A stretch of 64,000 nucleotides of DNA, taken from Eledone cirrhosa (taxonomy: Eukaryota > Mollusca > Cephalopoda > Octopoda > Eledonidae). The stretch spans positions 110,258,536 to 110,322,535 of the forward strand of contig OZ024744.1 in assembly GCA_964016885.1 (NCBI GenBank), given 5' to 3'. Below, in pieces: positions 43,201-56,300 of this stretch. The first letter of the stretch is position 1; each line of letters starts with the position of its first letter. The notes under the pieces are model-generated. The model did not search any database, was not told where the DNA came from, and saw only the letters and a list, made by a program, of their open reading frames with translations. Both the position numbers and the translations under genes were made by a program.

Positions 43201-44720
43201 TGCATAATCCACTATAAATTACCTTGCCCTGAACACAGTAAAACTACACAATCCACTATAACTTACCTTGCCCTGAACACAGTAAAACTACACAATCCAC
43301 TATAACTTACCTTGCCCTGAACACTGTAAAACTACATAATCCACTATAACTTACCTTGCCCTGAAACAGTAAAACTACACAAACCACTATAACTTACCTT
43401 GCCCTGAACACAGTAAAACTACACAATCCACTATAACTTACCTTGCCCTGAACACAGTAAAACTACACGATCCACTATAAATTACCTTGCCCTGAACACA
43501 GTAAAACTACACAATCCACTATAACTAACCTTGACCTGAACACAGTAAAACTACACAATCCACTATAACTTACCTTGTCCTGAACACACTAAAACTACAC
43601 AATCCTCTATAACTTAACTGGCCCTGAACACAGTAAAACTACACAATCCACTATAACTTAGCTTGCACTGAACACAGTAAAACTACACAATCCACTATAA
43701 CTTACCTTGCCCTGAACACAGTAAAACTACACAATCCACTTCAACTTACCTTGCTCTGAATACAGTAAAACTACACAATCCACTATAACTTACCTTGCCC
43801 TGAACACAGTAAAATTACACAATCCACTATAACTAACCTTGCCCTGAACACAGTAAAACTACACAATCCACTATAACTTACTTTGCTCTGAACACAGTAA
43901 AACTACACAATCCACCTTAACTTACCTTGCTCTGAACACAGTAAAACTACACAATCCACTTCAACTTACCTTGCTCTGAACACAGTAAAACTACACAATC
44001 CACTATAACTTACCTTGCCCTGAACACAGTAAAATTACACAATCCACTATAACTTACCTTGCCCTGAACACAGTAAAACTACATAATCCACTATAACTTA
44101 ACATGCTCTGAACACAGTAAAACTACACAACCCACTATAACTTACCTTGCCTTGAACACAGTAAAACTACACAATCCACAATAACTTACCTTGCCCTGAA
44201 CATAGTAAAACTACGTAATCCACTATAACTTACCTTCCTCTAAACACAGTAAAACTACACAATCTACTATAACTTACCTTGCCCAGAACACAGTAAAACT
44301 ACGTAATCCACTATAACTTACCTTGCCCTGAACACAGTAAAACTACACAATCCACTATAATTTACCTTGCCCTGATCACAGTAAAAATACACAATCCACT
44401 ATAACTTACCTTGCTCTGAACACAGTAAAACTACATAATCCACTATAACTTACCTTGCCCTGAACACAGTAAAACTAACACAATCCACTATAACTTACCT
44501 TGCCCTGAACACAGTAAAACTACACCATCCACTATAAATTACGTTGCCATGAACATACTAAAACTACACGATCTTCTATAACTTACCTTGCCCTGAACAC
44601 AGTAAAACCACACAATCCACTATAACTTACCTTGCCCTGAACACAGTAAAACTACACAATCCATTATAACTTACCTTGCCCTGAACACAGTAAAACTACA
44701 CAATCCACTATAACTTACCT
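43200..44720. repeat. Family A island 2
   Basis: Carries TTAACTGGCC (about 43,615), TTAGCTTGCACTG, CACTTCAACTTACCTTGC followed by GAATACAG, TTACTTTGCTCTG, CCACCTTAAC, AACATGCTCTG (about 44,100), CCTCTAAACAC, TTGCCATGAAC and CCATTATAAC (about 44,664). The same private changes are in 48.9-50.2 kb at an offset of exactly 5,500 bp. It stops at about 44,720 where module K begins. Confidence 0.82.
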
Positions 44721-44735
44721 TGCCCTGAAACAGTA
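44671..44735. other. Breakpoint of the 5.3/5.5-kb duplication
   Basis: Left of this point the sequence matches 50.16-50.22 kb (offset 5,500); right of it the sequence matches 39,397 onward (offset 5,324). The first base that separates the two paths is near 44,730, where CTGAAACAG of module K replaces CTGAACACAG of family A. The monomer here is a perfect-register hybrid of the two, as expected for an unequal exchange between monomers. Confidence 0.75.
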
Positions 44736-46520
44736 AAACTACACAAACCACTATAACTTACCTTGCCCTGAACACAGTAAAACTACACTATCCACTATAA
44801 CTTACCTTGCCTTGAACACAGTAAAACTACACGATCCACTATAACTTACCTTGCCCTGAACACACTAAAACTACACAATCCACTATAACTAACCTTGCTC
44901 TGAACACAGTAAAACTACACAATCCACTATAACTTACCTTGCCCTGAACACAGTAAAACTACACAATCCACTATAACTAACCTTGCTCTGAACACAGTAA
45001 AACTATACAATCCACCATAACTTACCTTGCCCTGAACACAGTAAAACTACACAATCCTCTATAACTTACCTTGCCCTGAACACACTAAAACTACACAATC
45101 CACTATAACTTACCTTGCACTGAAAACAGTAAAACTACACAACCCACTATAACTTATCTTGCTCTGAACACAGTAAAACTACACAATCCACTATAACTTA
45201 CCTTGCCCTGAACATAGTAAAAGAACGTAATCCACTATAACTTACCTTCCTTTGAACACAGTAAAACTACACAATCCACTATAACTTACCTTGCCCTGAA
45301 CACAGTAAAACTACAAGATCCACTATAACTTACCTTGCTCTGAACACAGTAAAACTACATAATCCACTATAACTTACCTTGCCCTGAACACAGTAAAACT
45401 AACACAATCCACTATAACTTACCTTGCCCTGAACACAGTAAAACTACACGATCCACTATAACTTACCTTGCCCTGAACACAGTAAAACTACACAATCCAC
45501 TATAACTAACCTTGCTCTGAACACAGTAAAACTATACAATCTACCATAACTTACCTTGCCCTGAACACAGTAAAACTACACAATCCACTATAACTTACCT
45601 TGACCTGAACAGAGTAAAACTACACAATCCACTATAACTTACCTTGCACTGGACACAATAAAACTACACAACCCACTATAACTTACCTTGCCCTGAACAC
45701 ACTAATACTACACAATCCACTATAACTTACCTTGCACTGGACACAGTAAAACTACACAATCCACTATAACTTACCTTGACCTGAACAGAGTAAAACTACA
45801 CAATCCACTATAACTTACCTTGACCTGAACAGATTAAAACTACACAATCCACTATAACTTACCTTGACCTGAACAGAGTAAAACTACACAATCCACTATA
45901 ACTTACCTTGACCTGAACAGAGTAAAACTACACAATCCACTATAACTTACCTTGCCCTGAACACAGTAAAACTACACAATCCACTATAACTTACCTTGAC
46001 CTGAACAGAGTAAAACTACACAATCCACTATAACTTACCTTGCACTGAAAACGGTAAAACTACACAACCCACTATAACTTACCTTGCCCTGAACATAGTA
46101 AAAGAACGTAATCCACTATAACTTACCTTCCTTTGAACACAGTAAAACTACACAATCCACTATAATTTACCTTGCCCTGAACACAGAAAAACTACAAGAT
46201 CCACTATAACTTACCTTGCTCTGAACACAGTAAAACTACATAATCCGCTATAACTTACCTTGCCCTGAACACAGTAAAACTAACACAATCCACTATAACT
46301 TACCTTGCCCTGAACACAGTAAAACTACACAATCCACTATAACTTACCTTGCCCTGAACACAGTAAAACTACACAATCCACTATAAATTACGTTGCCCTG
46401 AACATACTAAAACTACACAATCTTCTATAACTTACCTTGCCCTGAACACAGTAAAACTACACAATCCACTATAACTTTCCTTGCCCTGAACACAGTAAAA
46501 CTACACAACCCACTATAACT
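44721..46520. repeat. Module K copy 4
   Basis: CTACACTATCC at 44783, CATAG at 45213 and 46094, and GATT at 45832 are each exactly 5,324 bp after module K copy 3. The equivalents in copy 5 lie 9,795 bp away at the left end and 9,839 bp away after one monomer is gained there. Confidence 0.84.
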
Positions 46521-48700
46521 TACCTTGCCCTGAAACAGTAAAACTACACAAACCACTATAACTTACCTTGCCCTGAACACAGTAAAACTACACAATCCAC
46601 TATAACTTACCTTGCCCTGAACACAGTAAAACTACACAATCCACTATAACTTACCTTGCCCTGAACACAGTAAAACTACACAATCCACTATAACTTACCT
46701 TGCCCTGAACACAGTAAAACTACACGATCCACTATAACTTACCTTGCCCTGAACACAGTAAAACTACACGATCCACTATAACTTACCTTGCCCTGAACAC
46801 AGTAAAACTACACAATCAACTATAACTAACCTTGCTCTGAACACAGTAAAACTATACAATCTACCATAACTTACCTTGCCCTGAACACAGTAAAACTACA
46901 CAATCCACTATAACTTACCTTGACCTGAACAGAGTAAAACTACGCAATCCACTATAACTTACCTTGCACTGGACACAATAAAACTACACAACCCACTATA
47001 ACTTACCTTGCTCTGAACACACTAAAACTACACAATCCACTATAACTTACCTTGCACTGGACACAGTAAAACTACACAATCCACTATAACTTACCTTGAC
47101 CTGAACAGAGTAAAACTACACAATCCACTATAACTTACCTTGACCTGAACAGAGTAAAACTACACAATCCACTATAACTTACCTTGCCCTGAACAGAGTA
47201 AAACTACACAATCCACTATAACTTACCTTGACCTGAACAGAGTAAAACTACACAATCCACTATAACTTACCTTGACCTGAACAGAGTAAAACTACACAAT
47301 CCACTATAACTTACCTTGACCTGAACACAGTAAAACTACACAATCCACTATAACTTACCTTGCCCTGAACACAGTAAAACTACACAATCCACTATAAATT
47401 ACGTTGCCCTGAACATACTAAAACTACACAATCTTCTATAACTTACCTTGCCCTGAACACAGTAAAACTACACAATCCACTATAACTTTCCTTGCCCTGA
47501 ACACAGTAAAACTACACAACCCACTATAACATACCTTGCCCTGAACACAGTAAAACTACACAATCCACTGTAACTTACCTTGCCCTGAACACAGTAAAAC
47601 TGCATAATCCACTATAACTTACCTTGCCCTGAACACAGTAAAACTACACAATCCACTATAACTTACCTTGCCCTGAAGACAGTAAAACTACACAATCCAC
47701 TATAAATTACCTTGCCCTGAACACAGTAAAACTACACAATCCACTATAACTTACCTTGCCCTGAACACAGTAAAACTACACAATCCACTATAACTTACCT
47801 TGCCCTGAACACTGTAAAACTACATAATCCACTATAACTTACCTTGCCCTGAAACAGTAAAACTAGACAAACCACTATAACTTACCTTGCCCTGAACACA
47901 GTAAAACTACACGATCCACTATAACTTACCTTGCCTTGAACACAGTAAAACTACACGATCCACTATAACTTACCTTGCCCTGAACACAGTAAAACTACAC
48001 AATCCACTATAACTAACCTTGCTCTGAACACAGTAAAACTACACAATCCACTATAACTTACCTTGCCCTGAACACAGAAAAACTACACAATCCACTATAA
48101 CTAACCTTGCTCTGAACACAGTAAAACTATACAATCCACCATAACTTACCTTGCCCTGAACACAGTAAAACTACACAATCCACTATAACTTACCTTGACC
48201 TGAACATAGTAAAACTACACAATCCTCTATAACTTACCTTGCCCTGAACACACTAAAACTACACAATCCACTATAACTTACCTTGCACTGAAAACAGTAA
48301 AACTACACAACCCACTATAACTTACCTTGCTCTGAACACAGTAAAACTACACAATCCACTATAACTTACCTTGCCCTGAACATAGTAAAAGAACGTAATC
48401 CACTATAACTTACCTTCCTTTGAACACAGTAAAACTACACAATCCACTATAATTTACCTTGCCCTGAACACAGTAAAACTACAAGATCCAATATAACTTA
48501 CCTTGCTCTGAACACAGTAAAACTACATAATCCACTATAACTTACCTTGCCTTGAACACAGTAAAACTAACACAATCCACTATAACTTACCTTGCCCTGA
48601 ACACAGTAAAACTACACAATCCACTATAAATTACGTTGCCCTGAACATACTAAAACTACACAATCTTCTATAACTTACCTTGCCCTGAACACAGTAAAAC
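46520..48700. repeat. Module L copy 4
   Basis: The longest of the comparable L copies: CATAG to CATAG (46094 to 48381) is 2,287 bp, against 2,199 in copy 2 and 2,111 in copy 3, a ladder of two monomers per step. Contains ACGCAATCC near 46,943, CTGCATAATCC at 47600, and CTAGACAAACC near 47,865 as a private change. Confidence 0.8.
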
Positions 48701-51700
48701 TGCATAATCCACTATAAATTACCTTGCCCTGAACACAGTAAAACTACACAATCCACTATAACTTACCTTGCCCTGAACACAGTAAAACTACACAATCCAC
48801 TATAACTTACCTTGCCCTGAACACTGTAAAACTACATAATCCACTATAACTTACCTTGCCCTGAAACAGTAAAACTACACAAACCACTATAACTTACCTT
48901 GCCCTGAACACAGTAAAACTACACAATCCACTATAACTTACCTTGCCCTGAACACAGTAAAACTACACGATCCACTATAAATTACCTTGCCCTGAACACA
49001 GTAAAACTACACAATCCACTATAACTAACCTTGACCTGAACACAGTAAAACTACACAATCCACTATAACTTACCTTGTCCTGAACACACTAAAACTACAC
49101 AATCCTCTATAACTTAACTGGCCCTGAACACAGTAAAACTACACAATCCACTATAACTTAGCTTGCACTGAACACAGTAAAACTACACAATCCACTATAA
49201 CTTACCTTGCCCTGAACACAGTAAAACTACACAATCCACTTCAACTTACCTTGCTCTGAATACAGTAAAACTACACAATCCACTATAACTTACCTTGCCC
49301 TGAACACAGTAAAATTACACAATCCACTATAACTAACCTTGCCCTGAACACAGTAAAACTACACAATCCACTATAACTTACTTTGCTCTGAACACAGTAA
49401 AACTACACAATCCACCTTAACTTACCTTGCTCTGAACACAGTAAAACTACACAATCCACTTCAACTTACCTTGCTCTGAACACAGTAAAACTACACAATC
49501 CACTATAACTTACCTTGCCCTGAACACAGTAAAATTACACAATCCACTATAACTTACCTTGCCCTGAACACAGTAAAACTACATAATCCACTATAACTTA
49601 ACATGCTCTGAACACAGTAAAACTACACAACCCACTATAACTTACCTTGCCTTGAACACAGTAAAACTACACAATCCACAATAACTTACCTTGCCCTGAA
49701 CATAGTAAAACTACGTAATCCACTATAACTTACCTTCCTCTAAACACAGTAAAACTACACAATCTACTATAACTTACCTTGCCCAGAACACAGTAAAACT
49801 ACGTAATCCACTATAACTTACCTTGCCCTGAACACAGTAAAACTACACAATCCACTATAATTTACCTTGCCCTGATCACAGTAAAACTACACAATCCACT
49901 ATAACTTACCTTGCTCTGAACACAGTAAAACTACATAATCCACTATAACTTACCTTGCCCTGAACACAGTAAAACTAACACAATCCACTATAACTTACCT
50001 TGCCCTGAACACAGTAAAACTACACCATCCACTATAAATTACGTTGCCATGAACATACTAAAACTACACGATCTTCTATAACTTACCTTGCCCTGAACAC
50101 AGTAAAACCACACAATCCACTATAACTTACCTTGCCCTGAACACAGTAAAACTACACAATCCATTATAACTTACCTTGCCCTGAACACAGTAAAACTACA
50201 CAATCCACTATAACTTACCTTGCCCTGAACACAGTAAAACTACACGATCCACTATAACTTACCTTGCCCTGAACACAGTAAAACTACACAATCCACTATA
50301 ACTTACCTTGCCCTGAACACAGTAAAACTACACAATCCACTATAACTCACCTTGCTCGGAACACAGTAAAACTATACAATCCACCATAACTTACCTTGCC
50401 CTGAACACAGTAAATCTACACAATCCACTATAACTTACCTTGACCTGAACAGAGTAAAACTACACAATCCACTATAACTTACCTTGCCCTGAACACACTA
50501 AAACTACACAATCCACTATAACTTACCTTGACCTGAACAGAGTAAAACTACACAATCCACTATAACTTACCTTGCACTGAAAACAGTAAAACTACACAAC
50601 CCACTATAACTTACCTTGCCCTGAACATAGTAAAAGAACGTAATCCACTATAACTTACCTTCCTTTGAACACAGTAAAACTACACAATCCACTATAATTT
50701 ACCTTGCCCTGAACACAGTAAAACTACAAGATCCACTATAACTTACCTTGCTCTGAACACAGTAAAACTACATAATCCACTATAACTTACCTTGCCCTGA
50801 ACACAGTAAAACTAACACAATCCACTATAACTTACCTTGCCCTGAACATACTAAAACTACACAATCTTCTATAACTTACCTTGCCCTGAACACAGTAAAA
50901 CTACACAATCCACTATAAATTACGTTGCCCTGAACACAGTAAAACTACACAATCCACTATAAATTACCTTGCCTTGAACACAGTAAAATTACACAATCCA
51001 CTATAACTTACCTTGCCCTGAACACAGTAAAACTACGTAATCCACTATAACTTACCTTGCCCTGAACAAAGTAAAACTACACAATCCACTATAATTTACC
51101 TTGCCCTGAACACAGTAAAACTACACAATCCACTATAACTGACCTTGGTCTGAACACAGTAAAACTACACAATCCACTATAACTTACCTTGCTCTGAACA
51201 CAGTAAAACTACACAATCCACTATAACTTACCTTGCCCTGAACACAGTAAAACTACACAATCCACCATAACTTACCTTGCCCTGAACACAGTAAAAGAAC
51301 ACAATCTTCTATAACTTACCTTGCCCTGAATACAGTGAAACTACACAATCCCCTATACCTTACCTTGCTCTGAACACAGTAAAACTACACAATCCACTAT
51401 AACTTACCTTGCCCTGAACACAGTAAAACTACACAATCCACTATAACTTAAATTGCCCTGAACTCAGTAAAACTACATAATCCACTGTAACTTACCTTGC
51501 CCTGAACACAGTAAAAGTACACAACCCACTATAACTTACCTTGCTCTGAACACAGCAAAACTACACAATCCACTATAACTTACCTTGCCCTGAACACAGT
51601 AAAACTACACAATCCACTATAACTTACCTTGCCCTGAACACAGTAAAAGTACATAATCCACTATAACTTACCTTGCTCTGAACACAGTATAACTTACCTT

Positions 51701-52260
51701 GCTCTGAACACAGTAAAACTACACGATCCAATTTAACTTACCTTGCATTGAACACAGTAAAACTACACAATCCACTATAACTTACCTTGCTCTGAACACA
51801 GTAAAACTACATAATCCACTATAACTTACCTTGCCCTGAACACAGTAAAACTAACACAATCCACTATAACGTACCTTGCCCTGAACACAGTAAAACTACA
51901 CAATCCACTATAAATTACGTTTCCATGAACATACTAAAACTACACAATCTTCTATAACTTACCTTGCCCTGAACACAGTAAATCTACACAATCCACTATA
52001 ACTTACCTTGCCCTGAACACAGTAAAACTACACAATCCACTATAACTTACCTTGCCCTGAACACAGTAATACTACACAACCCACTATAACTTACCTTGCC
52101 CTGAACACAGTAAAACTACACAATCCACTATAACTTACCTTGCCCTGAACACAGTAAAACTACACAATCCACTTCAAATTACCTTGCTCTGAACACATTA
52201 AAACTACACAATCCACTATAATTTACCTTGCCCTGAACATACTAAAACTACACAATCCAC
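48700..52260. repeat. Family A island 3, including a return of the window start
   Basis: From about 48.9 to 50.22 kb it matches island 2 (offset 5,500). It then continues as ordinary family A with GAACGTAATCC (CATAG at 50626), ACCTTGGTCTG (about 51,139), CCCCTATACC (about 51,348), ACCCACT at 51524 and the CAGTATAAC scar at 51685. From 51524 on it follows the opening of the window at an offset of 51,523 bp for about 0.7 kb. Its right half also matches 19.6-21.6 kb at an offset of 30,588 to 30,764 bp. Confidence 0.82.
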
Positions 52261-52269
52261 TATAACTTA

Positions 52270-52940
52270 CCTTGCCCTGAACACAGTAAAACAACACAAT
52301 CCACTATAAATTACCTTGCCCTGAACACAGTAAAACTACACAATCCACTATAACTTACCTTGCCCTGAACACAGTAAAACTACACAATCCACTATAACTT
52401 ACCTTGCCCTGAACACTGTAAAACTACATAATCCACTATAAATTACCTTGCCCTGAAACAGTAAAACTACACAAACCACTATAACTTACCTTGCCCTGAA
52501 CACAGTAATACTACACAACCCACTATAACTTACCTTGCCCTGAACACAGTAAAACTACACAATCCACTATAACTTACCTTGCCCTGAACACAGTAAAACG
52601 ACACAATCCACTATAACTTACCTTGCCCTGAACACAGTAAAACTACATAATCCACTATAACTTACCTTGCCCTGAACACAGTAAAACTACACAATCCACT
52701 ATAACTTACCTTGCCCTGAACACAGTAAAACAACACAATCCACTATAAATTACCTTGCCCTGAACACAGTAAAACTACACAATCCACTATAACTTACCTT
52801 GCCCTGAACACAGTAAAACTACACAATCCACTATAACTTACCTTGCCCTGAACACTGTAAAACTACATAATCCACTATAAATTACCTTGCCCTGAAACAG
52901 TAAAACTACACAAACCACTATAACTTACCTTGCCCTGAAC
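52270..52940. repeat. 439-bp offset local duplication
   Basis: The series AAAACAACACAATCC, AAATTACC, CACTGTAAAACTACATAATCC, AAATTACC and GAAACAG occurs at 52291 and again at 52730. The offset of 439 bp is ten monomers less the single base lost in the 43-bp GAAACAG monomer. The combination of CATAATCCACTATAAATTACC immediately before GAAACAG is private to these two copies. About 210 bp are clearly shared. Confidence 0.8.
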
Positions 52941-53139
52941 ACAGTAAAACTACACAATCCACTATAACTTACCTTGCCCTGAACACAGTAAAACTACACA
53001 ATCCACTATAACTTACCTTGCCCTGAACACAGTAAAACTACACAATCCACTATAACTTACCTTGCCCTGAACACAGTAAAACTACACGATCCACTATAAC
53101 TTACCTTGCCCTGAACACAGTAAAACTACACGATCCACT

Positions 53140-54515
53140 ATAACTTACCTTGCCCTGAACACAGAAAAACTACACAATCCACTATAACTAACCTTTCTCT
53201 GAACACAGTAAAACTATACAATCTACCATAACTTACCTTGCCCTGAACACAGTAAAACTACACAATCCACTATAACTTACCTTGACCTGAACAGAGTAAA
53301 ACTACACAATCCACTATAACTTACCTTGCACTGGACACAATAAAACTACACAACCCACTATAACTTACCTTGCCCTGAACACACTAAAACTACACAATCC
53401 ACTATAACTTACCTTGCACTGGACACAGTAAAACTACACAATCCACTATAACTTACCTTGACCTGAACAGAGTAAAACTACACAATCCACTATAACTTAC
53501 CTTGACCTGAACAGAGTAAAACTACACAATCCACTATAACTTACCTTGACCTGAACAGAGTAAAACTACACAATCCACTATAACTTACCTTGACCTGAAC
53601 AGAGTAAAACTACACAATCCACTATAACTTACCTTGCCCTGAACACAGTAAAACTACACAATCCACTATAACTTACCTTGACCTGAACAGAATAAATCTA
53701 CACAATCCACTATAACTTAACTTGCACTGAAAACGGTAAAACTACACAACCCACTATAACTTACCTTGCCCTGAACATAGTAAAAGAACGTAATCCACTA
53801 TAACTTACCTTCCTTTGAACACAGTAAAACTACACAATCCACTATAATTTACCTTGCCCTGAACACAGTAAAACTACAAGATCCACTATAACTTACCTTG
53901 CTCTGAACACAGTAAAACTACATAATCCAGTATAACTTACCTTGCCCTGAACACAGTAAAACTAACACAATCCACTATAACTTACCTTGCCCTGAAGACA
54001 GTAAAACTACACAATCCACTATAACTTACCTTGCCCTGAACACAGTAAAACTACACAATCCACTATAAATTACGTTGCCCTGAACATACAAAAACTACAC
54101 AATCTTCTATAACTTACCTTGCCCTGAACACAGTAAAACTACACAATCCACTATAACTTTCCTTGCCCTGAACACAGTAAAACTACACAACCCACTATAA
54201 CATACCTTGCCCTGAACACAGTAAAACTACACAATCCACTGTAACTTACCTTGCCCTGAACACAGTAAAACTGCATAATCCACTATAACTTACCTTGCCC
54301 TGAACACAGTAAAACTACACAATCCACTATAACTTACCTTGTCCTGAACACAGTAAAACTACACAATCCACTATAAATTACCTTGCCCTGAACACAGTAA
54401 AACTACACAATCCACTATAACTTACCTTGCCCTGAACACAGTAAAACTACACAATCCACTATAACTTACCTTGCCCTGAACACTGTAAAACTACATAATC
54501 CACTATAACTTACCT
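53140..54515. repeat. Module J copy 3
   Basis: AACCTTTCTCTG with TCTCTG at 53196, CTTAACTTGCACTGAAAACGG, CATAG at 53776, CATAATCCAGTATAAC and CATACAAAAAC. It matches module J copy 1 at a constant 22,775 bp from TCTCTG to CATAG, and copy 2 at 15,075 then 15,119 bp. Copy 3 therefore keeps the monomer that copy 2 has lost. Its left end is fused to a GAAACAG/CACGATCC run. Confidence 0.78.
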
Positions 54516-56300
54516 TGCCCTGAAACAGTAAAACTACACAAACCACTATAACTTACCTTGCCCTGAACACAGTAAAACTACACTATCCACTATAACTTAC
54601 CTTGCCTTGAACACAGTAAAACTACACGATCCACTATAACTTACCTTGCCCTGAACACACTAAAACTACACAATCCACTATAACTAACCTTGCTCTGAAC
54701 ACAGTAAAACTACACAATCCACTATAACTTACCTTGCCCTGAACACAGTAAAACTACACAATCCACTATAACTAACCTTGCTCTGAACACAGTAAAACTA
54801 TACAATCCACCATAACTTACCTTGCCCTGAACACAGTAAAACTACACAATCCACTATAACTTACCTTGACCTGAACAGAGTAAAACTACACAATCCTCTA
54901 TAACTTACCTTGCCCTGAACACACTAAAACTACACAATCCACTATAACTTACCTTGCACTGAAAACAGTAAAACTACACAACGCACTATAACTTATCTTG
55001 CTCTGAACACAGTAAAACTACACAATCCACTATAACTTACCTTGCCCTGAACATAGTAAAAGAACGTAATCCACTGTAACTTACCTTCCTTTGAACACAG
55101 TAAAACTACACAATCCACTATAACTTACCTTGCCCTGAACACAGTAAAACTACAAGATCCACTATAACTTACCTTGCTCTGAACACAGTAAAACTACATA
55201 ATCCACTATAACTTACCTTGCCCTGAACACAGTAAAACTAACACAATCCACTATAACTTACCTTGCCCTGAACACAGTAAAACTACACGATCCACTATAA
55301 CTTACCTTGCCCTGAACACAGTAAAACTACACAATCCACTATAACTAACCTTGCTCTGAACACAGTAAAACTATACAATCTACCATAACTTACCTTGCCC
55401 TGAACACAGTAAAACTACACAATCCACTATAACTTACCTTGACCTGAACAGAGTAAAACTACACAATCCACTATAACTTACCTTGCACTGGACACAATAA
55501 AACTACACAACCCACTATAACTTACCTTGCCCTGAACACACTAATACTACACAATCCACTATAACTTACCTTGCACTGGACACAGTAAAACTACACAATC
55601 CACTATAACTTACCTTGACCTGAACAGAGTAAAACTACACAATCCACTATAACTTACCTTGACCTGAACAGATTAAAACTACACAATCCACTATAACTTA
55701 CCTTGACCTGAACAGAGTAAAACTACACAATCCACTATAACTTACCTTGACCTGAACAGAGTAAAACTACACAATCCACTATAACTTACCTTGCCCTGAA
55801 CACAGTAAAACTACACAATCCACTATAACTTACCTTGACCTGAACAGAGTAAAACTACACAATCCACTATAACTTACCTTGCACTGAAAACGGTAAAACT
55901 ACACAACCCACTATAACTTACCTTGCCCTGAACATAGTAAAAGAACGTAATCCACTATAACTTACCTTCCTTTGAACACAGTAAAACTACACAATCCACT
56001 ATAATTTACCTTGCCCTGAACACAGTAAAACTACAAGATCCACTATAACTTACCTTGCTCTGAACACAGTAAAACTACATAATCCGCTATAACTTACCTT
56101 GCCCTGAACACAGTAAAACTAACACAATCCACTATAACTTACCTTGCCCTGAACACAGTAAAACTACACAATCCACTATAACTTACCTTGCCCTGAACAC
56201 AGTAAAACTACACAATCCACTATAAATTACGTTGCCCTGAACATACTAAAACTACACAATCTTCTATAACTTACCTTGCCCTGAACACAGTAAAACTACA
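54516..56300. repeat. Module K copy 5
   Basis: CTACACTATCC at 54578, CATAG at 55052 and 55933, GATT at 55671. It has one additional GACCTGAACAGAG monomer near 54,865 that is absent from K copies 1, 3 and 4. CATAATCCGC is kept, but the CACAGAAAAACTACAAG change seen in copies 1 to 4 is here CACAGTAAAACTACAAG, so this copy diverged before or reverted after that change. Confidence 0.82.

Noticed and set aside
39397..50220. Assembly artefact as the cause of the long identical blocks
   Set aside because: Not proved either way. Each block copy has private substitutions and whole-monomer indels, which argues against simple contig duplication, but read spanning would be needed to settle it.
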